Shown here: positions 1 through 5,807 of the stretch, in pieces
Layout: each line of letters begins with the position of its first letter
Position numbering within the stretch: the stretch's first letter is position 1
The notes under the pieces: generated by a model
Told to the model about the DNA's origin: nothing
Databases searched by the model: none
What the model saw: the letters and a program-made list of their open reading frames with translations, nothing else
Assembly (NCBI GenBank): GCA_949288455.1
Contig: CASEKF010000027.1
Coordinates: forward strand, 1-9,290
Direction of reading: 5' to 3'
Source: an uncultured bacterium
Lineage (GTDB): Bacteria; Vulcanimicrobiota; CADAWZ01
Length of the DNA stretch: 9,290 bases
Program-made: the position numbers and the translations under genes

Positions 1-160
1 TTTATAATTTATCTAAGTCCTTTAAATCGCCGAAACGATACAAATTCCATTAATCGGCGCGTTCCATCAAAATTCCAGATTTATAATGAAAAAAATATAT
101 TTTTTTATCGCTCGCTCTCAGCTGCAAACATTCGAAGACAAACCAAAAATTTTAAATAAA
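1..160. other. no gene seen; AT-rich intergenic stretch
   Basis: I see no credible coding region or RNA gene here on either strand; only very short open frames without a ribosome binding site exist. It contains an 18-bp all-AT perfect palindrome at 89-106 (seven A, TATA, seven T) and a weak 6-bp inverted repeat (28-33 with 54-59). It lies downstream of the terminator that ends the minus-strand tRNA/tadA cluster. Confidence 0.5.
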
Positions 161-206
161 AAGAACCGCAAATCCGACGCTTAATAGCATCAAAATTGCG
201 GTTCTT
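161..206 (-). terminator. intrinsic terminator of the tRNA/tadA cluster
   Basis: An 11-bp perfect inverted repeat (161-171 with 196-206, AAGAACCGCAA) lies 6 nt past the 3' end of tRNA-Ser(CGA). On the minus strand the loop can add an inner 5-bp stem (GATGC/GCGTC with one G-U pair). The hairpin is followed by a T-rich run ending near 145. On the plus strand no T-run follows, so it should act on minus-strand transcripts. Confidence 0.75.
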
Positions 207-211
207 AAATA

Positions 212-303
212 TGGCGGAGAGAGAGGGATTCGAACCCCCGAAGATCTTTCGACCTTTCTCGATTTCGAGTCGAGCGCCTTAAACCGGACTCAGCCATCTC
301 TCC
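212..303 (-). tRNA. tRNA-Ser(CGA)
   Basis: A full class II tRNA fold can be drawn: acceptor GGAGAGA/TCTCTCC, anticodon stem CTCGA/TCGAG with loop CTCGAAA (anticodon CGA, reading UCG), a long variable arm (AAGGTC/GATCTT) and a T arm with TTCGAAT. The discriminator is G and CCA is encoded (214-212), the only one of the four tRNAs here with CCA. Its first 14 nt are also the last codons and stop of tadA. A possible own -10 (TACAAT, 322-317 on the minus strand) has no good -35, so it may depend on read-through from upstream or on a weak internal promoter. Confidence 0.95.
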
Positions 304-766
304 TTTTTTTTCTTAAATTGTAAAAAAAATTCTGCAGCAAAAAACTGCACTCCGCTTCCATAACGCCGCCTAAAACTTCGGCTCGCTTACAGGCCCCCGG
401 ATAATCGGCGATATTCATCAAGCTGCCGCAAGCTCCGGCTTTTTTATCGTAAGCCCCGAAAACGATTCTGGATAAGCCGGCCTCCAAAATAGCCCCGGCA
501 CACATCGGGCAAGGCTCCAAAGTAACGTAAATCGCCATACCGCGAAGAAATTTGCCGTTTGTCAATACGGAAGCCGCTTTAATAGCGTTAATCTCGGCAT
601 GTCCCAAAGGATCTCTAAAAGTCTCCCGAGAGTTATACCCTGAAGCGATAATGTTTTTCCCGTCCGTAATTACGGCTCCTACCGGTATTTCTCCCAAATA
701 CTTCGCCGTCATAGCCGCCCTAAACGCATAACGCATAAAAAAAATATCGTCTGAAATCACACGCAA
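290..766 (-). CDS. tadA: tRNA-specific adenosine deaminase TadA
   Basis: TadA is a cytoplasmic zinc enzyme that deaminates A34 to inosine in tRNA-Arg(ACG), allowing CGU, CGC and CGA to be read. The 158-residue protein has the cytidine/deoxycytidylate deaminase fold signature: HAE (His56 ligand, Glu58 proton shuttle) and PCPMC (Cys86, Cys89 ligands). It also has the TadA-like VPVGAV-type segment (IPVGAV, residues 27-32) and GSLM (114-117). The start is uncertain. TTG at 766 keeps the N-terminal helix that aligns with E. coli TadA (WMRHA versus FMRYA) but has only a weak AAG-type binding site; ATG at 736 (residue 11) would cut into that helix. The gene starts 13 nt after tRNA-Arg(CCG) and its last four codons and TGA lie inside tRNA-Ser(CGA), so co-transcription with the tRNAs is likely. 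A tRNA-Arg(ACG) substrate gene is at 1167-1240. Confidence 0.95.
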   Translation of the reverse strand: MRVISDDIFFMRYAFRAAMTAKYLGEIPVGAVITDGKNIIASGYNSRETFRDPLGHAEINAIKAASVLTNGKFLRGMAIYVTLEPCPMCAGAILEAGLSRIVFGAYDKKAGACGSLMNIADYPGACKRAEVLGGVMEAECSFLLQNFFYNLRKKRRDG

Positions 767-779
767 CTTATATATAACG

Positions 780-853
780 CGCGCCCGGGAGGGTTCGAAC
801 CTCTAACCTTCGGCTCCGGAGACCGACGCTCTATCCAATTGGGCTACGGGCGC
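780..853 (-). tRNA. tRNA-Arg(CCG)
   Basis: Acceptor GCGCCCG/CGGGCGC, discriminator G and anticodon stem TCGGT/GCCGA around loop CTCCGGA give anticodon CCG, which reads CGG. The T arm (AGAGG/CCTCC) shows an A49-C65 mismatch. CCA is not encoded (CGT follows the discriminator), so tRNA nucleotidyltransferase would have to add it. The 3' end is 13 nt before the tadA start; the 5' end is 8 nt after the stop of a tnpB relic. Confidence 0.93.
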
Positions 854-861
854 AGAGAAAA

Positions 862-1087
862 TCAAGCATTCGCCAAATATGACCGGGATTCCTGTTTTAA
901 CGATAGAAGGCCGTTTTCAAAGATGCCGACGCAAATCGATATGGCTCCCGTTCTATCTCCACAAGAGTAACTTCGGATAATCTTTACCCCGGATTTCTTA
1001 ATCATAATCTAATGCGTAATTTAATATATTAATACCTGCGTTAAGGTCTTTATGATTTGTCATGCAGCAATAAAAAAACAAATAAAC
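862..1087 (-). pseudogene. tnpB: decayed C-terminal fragment of IS200/IS605-type TnpB
   Basis: Two overlapping minus-strand frames together read like the end of a TnpB protein. The first (from about 1087 to the TAA at 1000-998) encodes FYCC followed by NHKDLNAGINIL, resembling the last part of the TnpB zinc ribbon and the D-x-N-A-x-x-N-I motif that carries the third RuvC aspartate. The second, offset by a frameshift near 1001 and running to the TGA at 864-862, encodes a tail with GDRTGA and LSLKQES, a common TnpB C-terminal ending. Nothing of the N-terminal two thirds, of tnpA or of a clear right end is present, and a TAG at 1093-1091 closes the frame upstream. The identification is from remembered family motifs and is not backed by a search. 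It lies between two tRNA-Arg genes and ends 8 nt before the second. Confidence 0.6.
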
Positions 1088-1098
1088 CGGCTATACTA

Positions 1099-1145
1099 AT
1101 AGGTATTCAATCCAAAGGCTTAATACCTTTAGAATGAATACCTAT
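1099..1145. repeat. hairpin, 11-bp outer and 5-bp inner stem
   Basis: ATAGGTATTCA (1099-1109) is perfectly complementary to 1135-1145, and AAAGG (1114-1118) to CCTTT (1126-1130), giving a nested hairpin. On the minus strand a T-rich run (1086-1071) follows only after about 12 nt of non-T sequence, so it is a poor classical terminator. It lies directly upstream of the tnpB relic and 22 nt past tRNA-Arg(ACG). It could be an end of the same insertion element, a terminator for the first tRNA pair, or both; the sequence does not decide. Confidence 0.5.
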
Positions 1146-1166
1146 AAAGGTTAAAGGCGAAAAAAG

Positions 1167-1240
1167 CACGCCCGAAAGGATTCGAACCCTCAACCTATAG
1201 ATCCGTAGTCTATCGCTCTATCCAGTTAAGCTACGGGCGC
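1167..1240 (-). tRNA. tRNA-Arg(ACG), TadA substrate
   Basis: Anticodon stem ATAGA/TCTAT with loop CTACGGA gives anticodon ACG, the only bacterial anticodon normally modified to ICG by TadA. The acceptor is GCGCCCG/CGGGCGT with a G1-U72 wobble; the T stem GAGGG/CCTTT has two more G-U pairs. The discriminator is G and CCA is not encoded. It lies 24 nt downstream of tRNA-Ser(GCT) on the same strand, presumably one transcript. Confidence 0.95.
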
Positions 1241-1264
1241 ATTTTAATCAGCTTCGCCAGGAAA

Positions 1265-1356
1265 CGGAGAGACTGGGATTCGAACCCAGGGTAGGGATTA
1301 ACTTACCCTACAGACACTTAGCAGGCGCCCGCCTTCAGCCACTCGGCCATCTCTCC
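1265..1356 (-). tRNA. tRNA-Ser(GCT)
   Basis: Class II tRNA with acceptor GGAGAGA/TCTCTCC, anticodon loop CTGCTAA (GCT, reading AGC and AGU) closed by a GGCGC/GTGTC stem with two G-U pairs, a long variable arm (GTAGGG/CCCTAC) and a T arm CTGGG/CCCAG. Discriminator G; CCA is not encoded. It is the first gene after the promoter at 1381-1409, leaving a leader of about 18 nt. Confidence 0.95.
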
Positions 1357-1380
1357 GTATGTCTATTTGAAGCTTGATAT

Positions 1381-1409
1381 ATAATAACATACTTAAATAA
1401 AAATAGCAA
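1381..1409 (-). promoter_or_regulatory. sigma70-type promoter of the tRNA cluster
   Basis: On the minus strand TTGCTA (1409-1404) and TATTAT (1386-1381) are separated by exactly 17 bp. The expected start near 1374 is 18 nt before tRNA-Ser(GCT). No comparably good promoter is seen before tRNA-Arg(CCG), so this one may serve more of the cluster if transcription passes the 1099-1145 hairpin. Confidence 0.7.
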
Positions 1410-1545
1410 GATAATTTTTATTTTTTTTTTTACTTTTTTCAGTCGTAAGTTTAAGAATAATTAAAGTCAAAATAAAATCGATATATAAAAAATCAAGTCA
1501 TTTTTGACGACTAAACAGGGAAAGATAAAAAAGCATGGAATTAAC

Positions 1546-1588
1546 TTTTCTTAAAGATATTAATGATCTATAATATTTAGATTATAAT
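1546..1588 (+). promoter_or_regulatory. candidate metG promoter region
   Basis: Two perfect TATAAT hexamers (1569-1574 and 1583-1588) lie 65-85 bp before the metG ATG. Their -35 partners are weak (TTTTCT at 1546-1551, TTAATG at 1560-1565, each with 17 bp spacing). The surroundings are very AT-rich, so chance matches are likely. A further TTGACG is at 1504-1509 but lacks a good -10. Confidence 0.35.
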
Positions 1589-1637
1589 TATATCTTAATT
1601 ATAGTCTCATCTTAATTTGCCAAACAACATTTTTTTC

Positions 1638-1642
1638 GGAGA
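1638..1642 (+). promoter_or_regulatory. ribosome binding site that sets the metG start
   Basis: GGAGA lies 10 nt before the ATG at 1653. It falls inside the reading frame that would start at the TTG at 1617, which has no binding site of its own, so ATG 1653 is preferred. Confidence 0.65.
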
Positions 1643-1652
1643 AACTGTTAAA

Positions 1653-3659
1653 ATGAACAAGAGGAAAATACTGGTAACTTCTGCTCTCCCCTACGCAAAC
1701 GGATCGCTCCATTTAGGACATCTGGTAGAATACATACAGACGGACGTCTGGGTTCGCGCTCACAAAATGAGCGGTCATAACTGCAGATATATGTGCGCGG
1801 ACGACACTCATGGCACTCCGGTGATGATCAGCGCCGCTAAAGCCGGTTTAAAGCCTGAAGAATATATTTCCAAGATTCATAAAGAACGCATAGAAGATTT
1901 TAAAAAATTTCGCGTAAACTTTGATAATTACTATACGACTCATTCTAAAGAGAACAAAGAATTCTGTTCTTTGATTTTCAAAGCAATGAAAGAAAAGGGA
2001 CATATCAAAGAACAAGAAATTTCGCAAATGTATTGTGAAAACGAAAAGATATTCCTGCCCGACAGATTTATAAAAGGGACATGTCCCAAATGCGGAGCTC
2101 AAGATCAATACGGCGACGCATGCGAAAAATGCGGAGCCACATACGAGCCTTACGACTTAACCGATTCCGGCTGCGCGATGTGCGGCTCAAAACCGGTTCT
2201 TAAGAAAACCGTTCATTATTTCTTTAAACTCGGGGATTTTCAGGACGGACTTCAGGAATGGCTTTCAGAAAAACATGTTCAGAACGAAATGCTTAACAAA
2301 TTAAAGGAATGGTTTGGCGAAGGGTTAAAAGATTGGGATATTTCAAGGGACGCCCCCTATTTCGGTTTTGAGATTCCTGACAGCGAAGACAAATATTTTT
2401 ACGTGTGGGTAGACGCGCCGGTAGGATATATGGCTTCGACAAAAAACTGGTGCGATAAAAACGGCGAAGATTTTAATTCCTGGTGGAAAAATCCCGATAC
2501 CGAAATATATCATTTCATAGGCAAAGATATAGTTTACTTTCACTGTCTTTTCTGGCCCGCCATGCTGATGTGTTCCGACTATAATCTTCCTTCCAAAGTC
2601 TTCGTACACGGTTTTCTTACCGTAAACGGAGAAAAAATGTCTAAATCAAGAGGGACTTTTATAAAAGGCTCTACGTTTGCCAAATACATAAACCCGGAAT
2701 TTTTAAGATATTATTATTCATGCAAACTTTCCGGAACAACTTCCGATCTGGACTTAAACTTCGAAGATTTCAAAGCCAGAATAAATTCCGATATAGTCGG
2801 CAAAATAGCCAATTTAGGAGTAAGAACTTCCGCCATTCTTTCAAAACGCCTTCAAAGCTCCACGTGTTCCATCGCCGAAGAAGATAGAGAACTAGTCGAA
2901 TCTATAAAAGCGGCATGTCCTAAAATAACGGAGCTTTACGAAAATCTGGATTATTCGAAGGCGATGAGAGAAATATGCAGGCTTGCCGACACGGCTAATA
3001 AATTTATAGAAGACAGCGCTCCGTGGACTCTTATAAAATCGGATCCTCAAAAGACAAGAGAAAAACTTACGGCCGCTCTTGAAATATTTAGACTTCTTAT
3101 CCTATATTTAAAACCGGTAACTCCTTGTCTTGCCGAAACCATAGAAAAATATTTTAATATAACTCCCATGACCTGGGACAGCATTAACGAATCCATAGAA
3201 AATAAAACGATTGAAAAACTGCCTCACCTTGCGCAAAGAATAGAAAGCGAAGATATAGAAAAAATGATAAAAGAAACCATTGAGGAAAATTCCAACGAAG
3301 CGAAAAAAGAAACGATCGAGCCTCTTGCGCCCGAATGTACCATCGACGATTTTCTGAAAGTTGATTTAAGAGTAGGAACAATAACTTCCGCGGAGAATAT
3401 AGAAGGCGCGAAAGCTCTTCTTCGTCTAAAAGTAGATATAGGCGGAGGCATTGAGAAAAACATATTCGCAGGCATAAAATCGGCATACTCTCCGGAAGAT
3501 TTAGTCGGGACTAAGGTCGTAATAGCAGCGAACTTAAAGCCCAGAAAAATGAGATTCGGGATAAGCGAAGGCATGGTTATAGCGGCCGGAGAAGGCGGAC
3601 AGAATATTTTTCTTCTCAGACCTGACAAAGGGGCTAAAAACGGAGACAAGATACATTAA
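1653..3659 (+). CDS. metG: methionine--tRNA ligase (MetRS)
   Basis: This cytoplasmic class I aminoacyl-tRNA synthetase charges initiator and elongator tRNA-Met. From ATG 1653 it is 668 residues, close to E. coli MetG (677), which it resembles from end to end. In order it shows: the nucleotide-binding start ALPYANG with HLGH (residues 20-23); a connective domain with a C-x2-C-x9-C-x2-C zinc knuckle (Cys144, 147, 157, 160) and a second, reduced CxxC pair (174, 177); the WVDAPVGYM methionine pocket (252-260); KMSKS (328-332); the helical anticodon-binding domain; and a C-terminal EMAP/Arc1-type tRNA-binding domain (about 563-668, VDLRVG, NLKPRKMRFGISEGM). A longer TTG start at 1617 would add 12 residues but lacks a binding site. 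The metallophosphoesterase gene follows after 35 bp without a terminator, suggesting an operon. No T-box-like leader is visible. Confidence 0.98.
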   Translation: MNKRKILVTSALPYANGSLHLGHLVEYIQTDVWVRAHKMSGHNCRYMCADDTHGTPVMISAAKAGLKPEEYISKIHKERIEDFKKFRVNFDNYYTTHSKENKEFCSLIFKAMKEKGHIKEQEISQMYCENEKIFLPDRFIKGTCPKCGAQDQYGDACEKCGATYEPYDLTDSGCAMCGSKPVLKKTVHYFFKLGDFQDGLQEWLSEKHVQNEMLNKLKEWFGEGLKDWDISRDAPYFGFEIPDSEDKYFYVWVDAPVGYMASTKNWCDKNGEDFNSWWKNPDTEIYHFIGKDIVYFHCLFWPAMLMCSDYNLPSKVFVHGFLTVNGEKMSKSRGTFIKGSTFAKYINPEFLRYYYSCKLSGTTSDLDLNFEDFKARINSDIVGKIANLGVRTSAILSKRLQSSTCSIAEEDRELVESIKAACPKITELYENLDYSKAMREICRLADTANKFIEDSAPWTLIKSDPQKTREKLTAALEIFRLLILYLKPVTPCLAETIEKYFNITPMTWDSINESIENKTIEKLPHLAQRIESEDIEKMIKETIEENSNEAKKETIEPLAPECTIDDFLKVDLRVGTITSAENIEGAKALLRLKVDIGGGIEKNIFAGIKSAYSPEDLVGTKVVIAANLKPRKMRFGISEGMVIAAGEGGQNIFLLRPDKGAKNGDKIH

Positions 3660-3694
3660 AGCGATATTTAACAGAAAAGAAAGAAATCACCAAA

Positions 3695-4582
3695 ATGAAA
3701 ATAATAGCGGTATCAGATATCCATATTCCCAAAAACGACGCGTATATGCCTGATTTAATACAAAAAATAAATTCAAGCGACGCAGACGTATTGTTGTTGG
3801 GAGGAGACATAGCTCCGGCCAACGATCAGGCTCTGGAAAACTTTTTGCAGTCAATTTCAGGATTTAAAGGCGTTAAAATGTATATTTCCGGGAACCATGA
3901 TCTTTGGACAGTCACGGAAGTCTCGTCTAAAGAAAGGCTTGAATCCGTCCTTCCCGGCATATACAAAAAATACGGAGCGCATTCTCTCGAACAGCAGCCT
4001 ATAATTTACAAAGGCGTAGGCTTTGCGGGGAATATAGGCTGGTATGACTATTCTCTAGTAAGAGTCTATTCTCCGCCTCCCGGAACTAAATTCATACAAT
4101 TGGACGACAACTATAAGCCTACTTCCAACGTCCTAAACTGGAGCCAGCTGACAAACGCCGACTGGAGGCGCAAAGAAATTATGGTAAAAGGGATGTTGGG
4201 CGTCAAAAGCACTACGGGCTGCAATGATCGCGATTATATCAAAGGGCTTGGAGACGATTTGGTTTTCTGCGAACAAATGAAAGAAAAAATAGAAAACGAT
4301 TTATACGCCATAGAAAACGAAGTGTCAAAAATAGTAGTAATGTTTCACTGCGTTCCTTTTAAAGAAGGGCTTATAAGGAACAACTCGTCTCCGGAGGTAT
4401 GCGTAAGGAACGCGTATACGGGCAGCAAACTGCTTGGAGAAGTCTTGTACAGACATCAAAAGGTACAGGTTGCGCTTTGGGGACATGTACATAAACGACA
4501 AGAATTTAAAAAAGGGAAAATACGCTGCGCGAACGTCAGTCTTGATAAAACGGCGTCAAATCCCTACGAGCTGGAGTTGTAA
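3695..4582 (+). CDS. calcineurin-like metallophosphoesterase
   Basis: The 295-residue protein has the complete dinuclear metal centre of the calcineurin-like phosphoesterase superfamily: SDIH (Asp8, His10), GGDIA (Asp38), GNHD (Asn67, His68), FHCVPF (His218) and GHVH (His264, His266). No signal peptide or membrane segment is seen, so it is probably cytoplasmic. The substrate cannot be read from the sequence; relatives cleave phosphomonoesters, phosphodiesters or cyclic nucleotides. An insert of about 100 residues between GNHD and the third histidine block (WYDYS, PPPG, a region with Trp149 and Trp157) distinguishes it from short YfcE-type enzymes. The ATG has only an A/G-rich weak binding site (AAAGAAAG). 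It follows metG by 35 bp and ends at a strong hairpin, so it is probably the last gene of the metG transcript. Confidence 0.9.
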   Translation: MKIIAVSDIHIPKNDAYMPDLIQKINSSDADVLLLGGDIAPANDQALENFLQSISGFKGVKMYISGNHDLWTVTEVSSKERLESVLPGIYKKYGAHSLEQQPIIYKGVGFAGNIGWYDYSLVRVYSPPPGTKFIQLDDNYKPTSNVLNWSQLTNADWRRKEIMVKGMLGVKSTTGCNDRDYIKGLGDDLVFCEQMKEKIENDLYAIENEVSKIVVMFHCVPFKEGLIRNNSSPEVCVRNAYTGSKLLGEVLYRHQKVQVALWGHVHKRQEFKKGKIRCANVSLDKTASNPYELEL

Positions 4583-4620
4583 GCGGGATTGATCGCTTTC
4601 GTTTTTTATAATGCTAAGAA

Positions 4621-4674
4621 TAATTTTAAAGCCGGAACTTTAAACGTTCGTTTAAAATTTCGGCTTTAAAATTA
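4621..4674. terminator. bidirectional terminator between convergent genes
   Basis: A 14-bp perfect inverted repeat (TAATTTTAAAGCCG at 4621-4634 with 4661-4674) continues inward by another 10 pairs with a single C-A mismatch and one G-U pair, closing on a GTTC loop at 4646-4649. AT-rich sequence flanks both sides. It lies between the plus-strand metG operon and the minus-strand NlpC/P60 gene and fits termination in both directions. Confidence 0.8.
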
Positions 4675-4727
4675 TATTTAAATTTATTGCTTTAGCTTAA
4701 ATAAGGAAATCTAAAAACTCAAAATCT

Positions 4728-5420
4728 TTACCAATATCGACAAGCTCCCACGTAAGCGTTTTTATAATACTCCGAATCAAGACTGTCTATAGTCACGCCT
4801 CTGCTGCTGGACGCGTGTATAAATTTGCCTTTTCCCAAATAAATGCCGACATGACTGACTCCGGGGGCATATGTAGAAAAAAAGACCAAATCGCCGACCA
4901 AGAGTTCCGACTTCTTTATCTTTTTACCAGCGTAATACTGTTCGTCAGCCATTCTCTTCACGTTGATTCCATTAGCTCCGTAAACTTTCAAAATAAAGCC
5001 GGAGCAATCAAAGCCTGCGGGAGAAACGCCTCCCCACCGATAAGGAACGCCTATAAATTTTTTAGCCGTTCTGGCCACTAAACCGCCTCTGGAAGCTAAA
5101 GCCGAAGCCCTCTTACGCCATGAGGAAACCGGGTCTTCATATACGGCGCCCATTACGGAAGTTCCGGAAAGAGATTCCGAATCGGCGTCTATTATCACTA
5201 CATGCGGAGAGCCTTTAGAAGAATTTTCGCTCGTCTCTACTACTTGCGGAGAATTTTTAGAAAGATCTTCGGAAGAATCGGATTCGATTATCATTACGCT
5301 TGAAGAACTCTTGGAAGAGTTTGCCGCAGAAGAATTTGAATCTTCGATCTGAGAAGCCAGGGCGTTTGAAAAAAAGAAAAGAACTAACGAAAAACACAGA
5401 ATGATCGATAAAGACTTCAA
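4728..5420 (-). CDS. secreted NlpC/P60 family cell-wall peptidase
   Basis: NlpC/P60 enzymes cut peptide bonds in peptidoglycan stems, typically the gamma-D-Glu to diamino acid bond. The 230-residue protein begins with a signal peptide (Lys2, hydrophobic core 4-19, cleavage likely after ALA near residue 22), with no lipobox cysteine at the expected place. A Ser/Asn/Glu-rich, probably unstructured linker (about 24-95) follows, then a C-terminal domain with FDCSGF (catalytic Cys139), SHVGIY (His190) and FIHASS (His202). No SH3 or LysM binding domain is seen; the linker holds imperfect repeats around VMIIESDSS, VVETSENSS and VVIIDADSES. The start is TTG with a strong binding site (GGGGGG, 9 nt upstream). 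The export signal places it in the periplasm or at the wall. The gene is monocistronic, divergent from the glycosyltransferase. Confidence 0.93.
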   Translation of the reverse strand: MKSLSIILCFSLVLFFFSNALASQIEDSNSSAANSSKSSSSVMIIESDSSEDLSKNSPQVVETSENSSKGSPHVVIIDADSESLSGTSVMGAVYEDPVSSWRKRASALASRGGLVARTAKKFIGVPYRWGGVSPAGFDCSGFILKVYGANGINVKRMADEQYYAGKKIKKSELLVGDLVFFSTYAPGVSHVGIYLGKGKFIHASSSRGVTIDSLDSEYYKNAYVGACRYW

Positions 5421-5463
5421 AAATTTTATCCCCCCTTAAATATACGGCAAAAAAACTACGTTA

Positions 5464-5491
5464 ATTATAAAATTAAATAATATTTGCCCAA
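5464..5491 (-). promoter_or_regulatory. candidate proximal promoter of the NlpC/P60 gene
   Basis: On the minus strand TTGGGC (5491-5486) and a perfect TATAAT (5469-5464) are 16 bp apart, giving a start near 5457 and a leader of about 37 nt. The -35 matches only in its TTG. Confidence 0.35.
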
Positions 5492-5548
5492 ACAAAAATT
5501 TATTTAGAATAAAACTCTTATAACGTAAAAAAAAATACGGCTTTTTCG

Positions 5549-5592
5549 GCGGTTTATATAAAAAAATCGCGTCGAATTTTTATATAAACCGC
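5549..5592 (-). other. hairpin with 16-bp perfect stem in a divergent intergenic region
   Basis: GCGGTTTATATAAAAA (5549-5564) is perfectly complementary to 5577-5592 around a 12-nt loop. On the minus strand it begins about 6 nt after the start expected from the promoter at 5605-5634, and nine T residues (5535-5527) follow 13 nt after the stem. It could be a 5' hairpin of the NlpC/P60 leader, an attenuator, or the body of a small RNA of about 70 nt. The T-run is too far from the stem for a textbook terminator. Confidence 0.5.
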
Positions 5593-5604
5593 AGTTAAAG
5601 CGGA

Positions 5605-5634
5605 ATTATAGTAAATTGAATTCTACCGAGTTAA
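5605..5634 (-). promoter_or_regulatory. candidate distal minus-strand promoter
   Basis: TTAACT (5634-5629) and a perfect TATAAT (5610-5605) are 18 bp apart on the minus strand, predicting a start near 5598, about 178 nt before the NlpC/P60 TTG. The hairpin at 5549-5592 would be at the very 5' end of that transcript. Confidence 0.4.
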
Positions 5635-5732
5635 ATTTAAATCCTTCTCGAATAGAAAAAAAGCAAAACGTCAAGCGGCAAAATCGTCTAAATCATTAAA
5701 ATAAAAGGATATTTCTTTAATGTGTCTAAAAG

Positions 5733-5761
5733 TACACCTAATTAATTAATAAATATATAAA
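5733..5761 (+). promoter_or_regulatory. candidate promoter of the glycosyltransferase gene
   Basis: TATAAA (5756-5761) is preceded at 17 bp by TACACC (5733-5738), a weak -35. A short inverted repeat GTGT/ACAC (5722-5725 with 5734-5737) overlaps the -35 and might be an operator. The expected leader is about 40 nt. The region is AT-rich, so confidence is low. Confidence 0.3.
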
Positions 5762-5791
5762 GATCATCAACGCAAAGATTGAAAACTACTT

Positions 5792-5796
5792 GAGGA
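5792..5796 (+). promoter_or_regulatory. ribosome binding site that sets the glycosyltransferase start
   Basis: GAGGA lies 11 nt before ATG 5808. It overlaps the first codons of the longer frame starting at TTG 5790, making that TTG an unlikely start. Confidence 0.6.
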
Positions 5797-5807
5797 ACTT
5801 ATCTAGA

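Noticed and set aside
89-106. 18-bp perfect palindrome of A and T only
   Set aside because: In AT-rich intergenic DNA this is expected by chance often enough, and no gene or transcript context supports a function.
1617-1652. Longer metG start at TTG 1617
   Set aside because: There is no ribosome binding site before it, GGAGA stands before ATG 1653, and the family starts just before the KILVT segment.
1441-1652. Possible T-box or other riboswitch leader for metG
   Set aside because: Only short AT-rich inverted repeats are present; there is no T-box sequence, no terminator/antiterminator pair and no known riboswitch core.
1848-3649. Several open frames of 86-141 codons on the minus strand across metG
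   Set aside because: They lie antisense to a complete, well-conserved metG, lack binding sites and recognisable motifs, and are shadows of its codon pattern.
5790-5807. Longer glycosyltransferase start at TTG 5790
   Set aside because: The TTG overlaps the GAGGA site serving ATG 5808, and the six extra residues match nothing expected.
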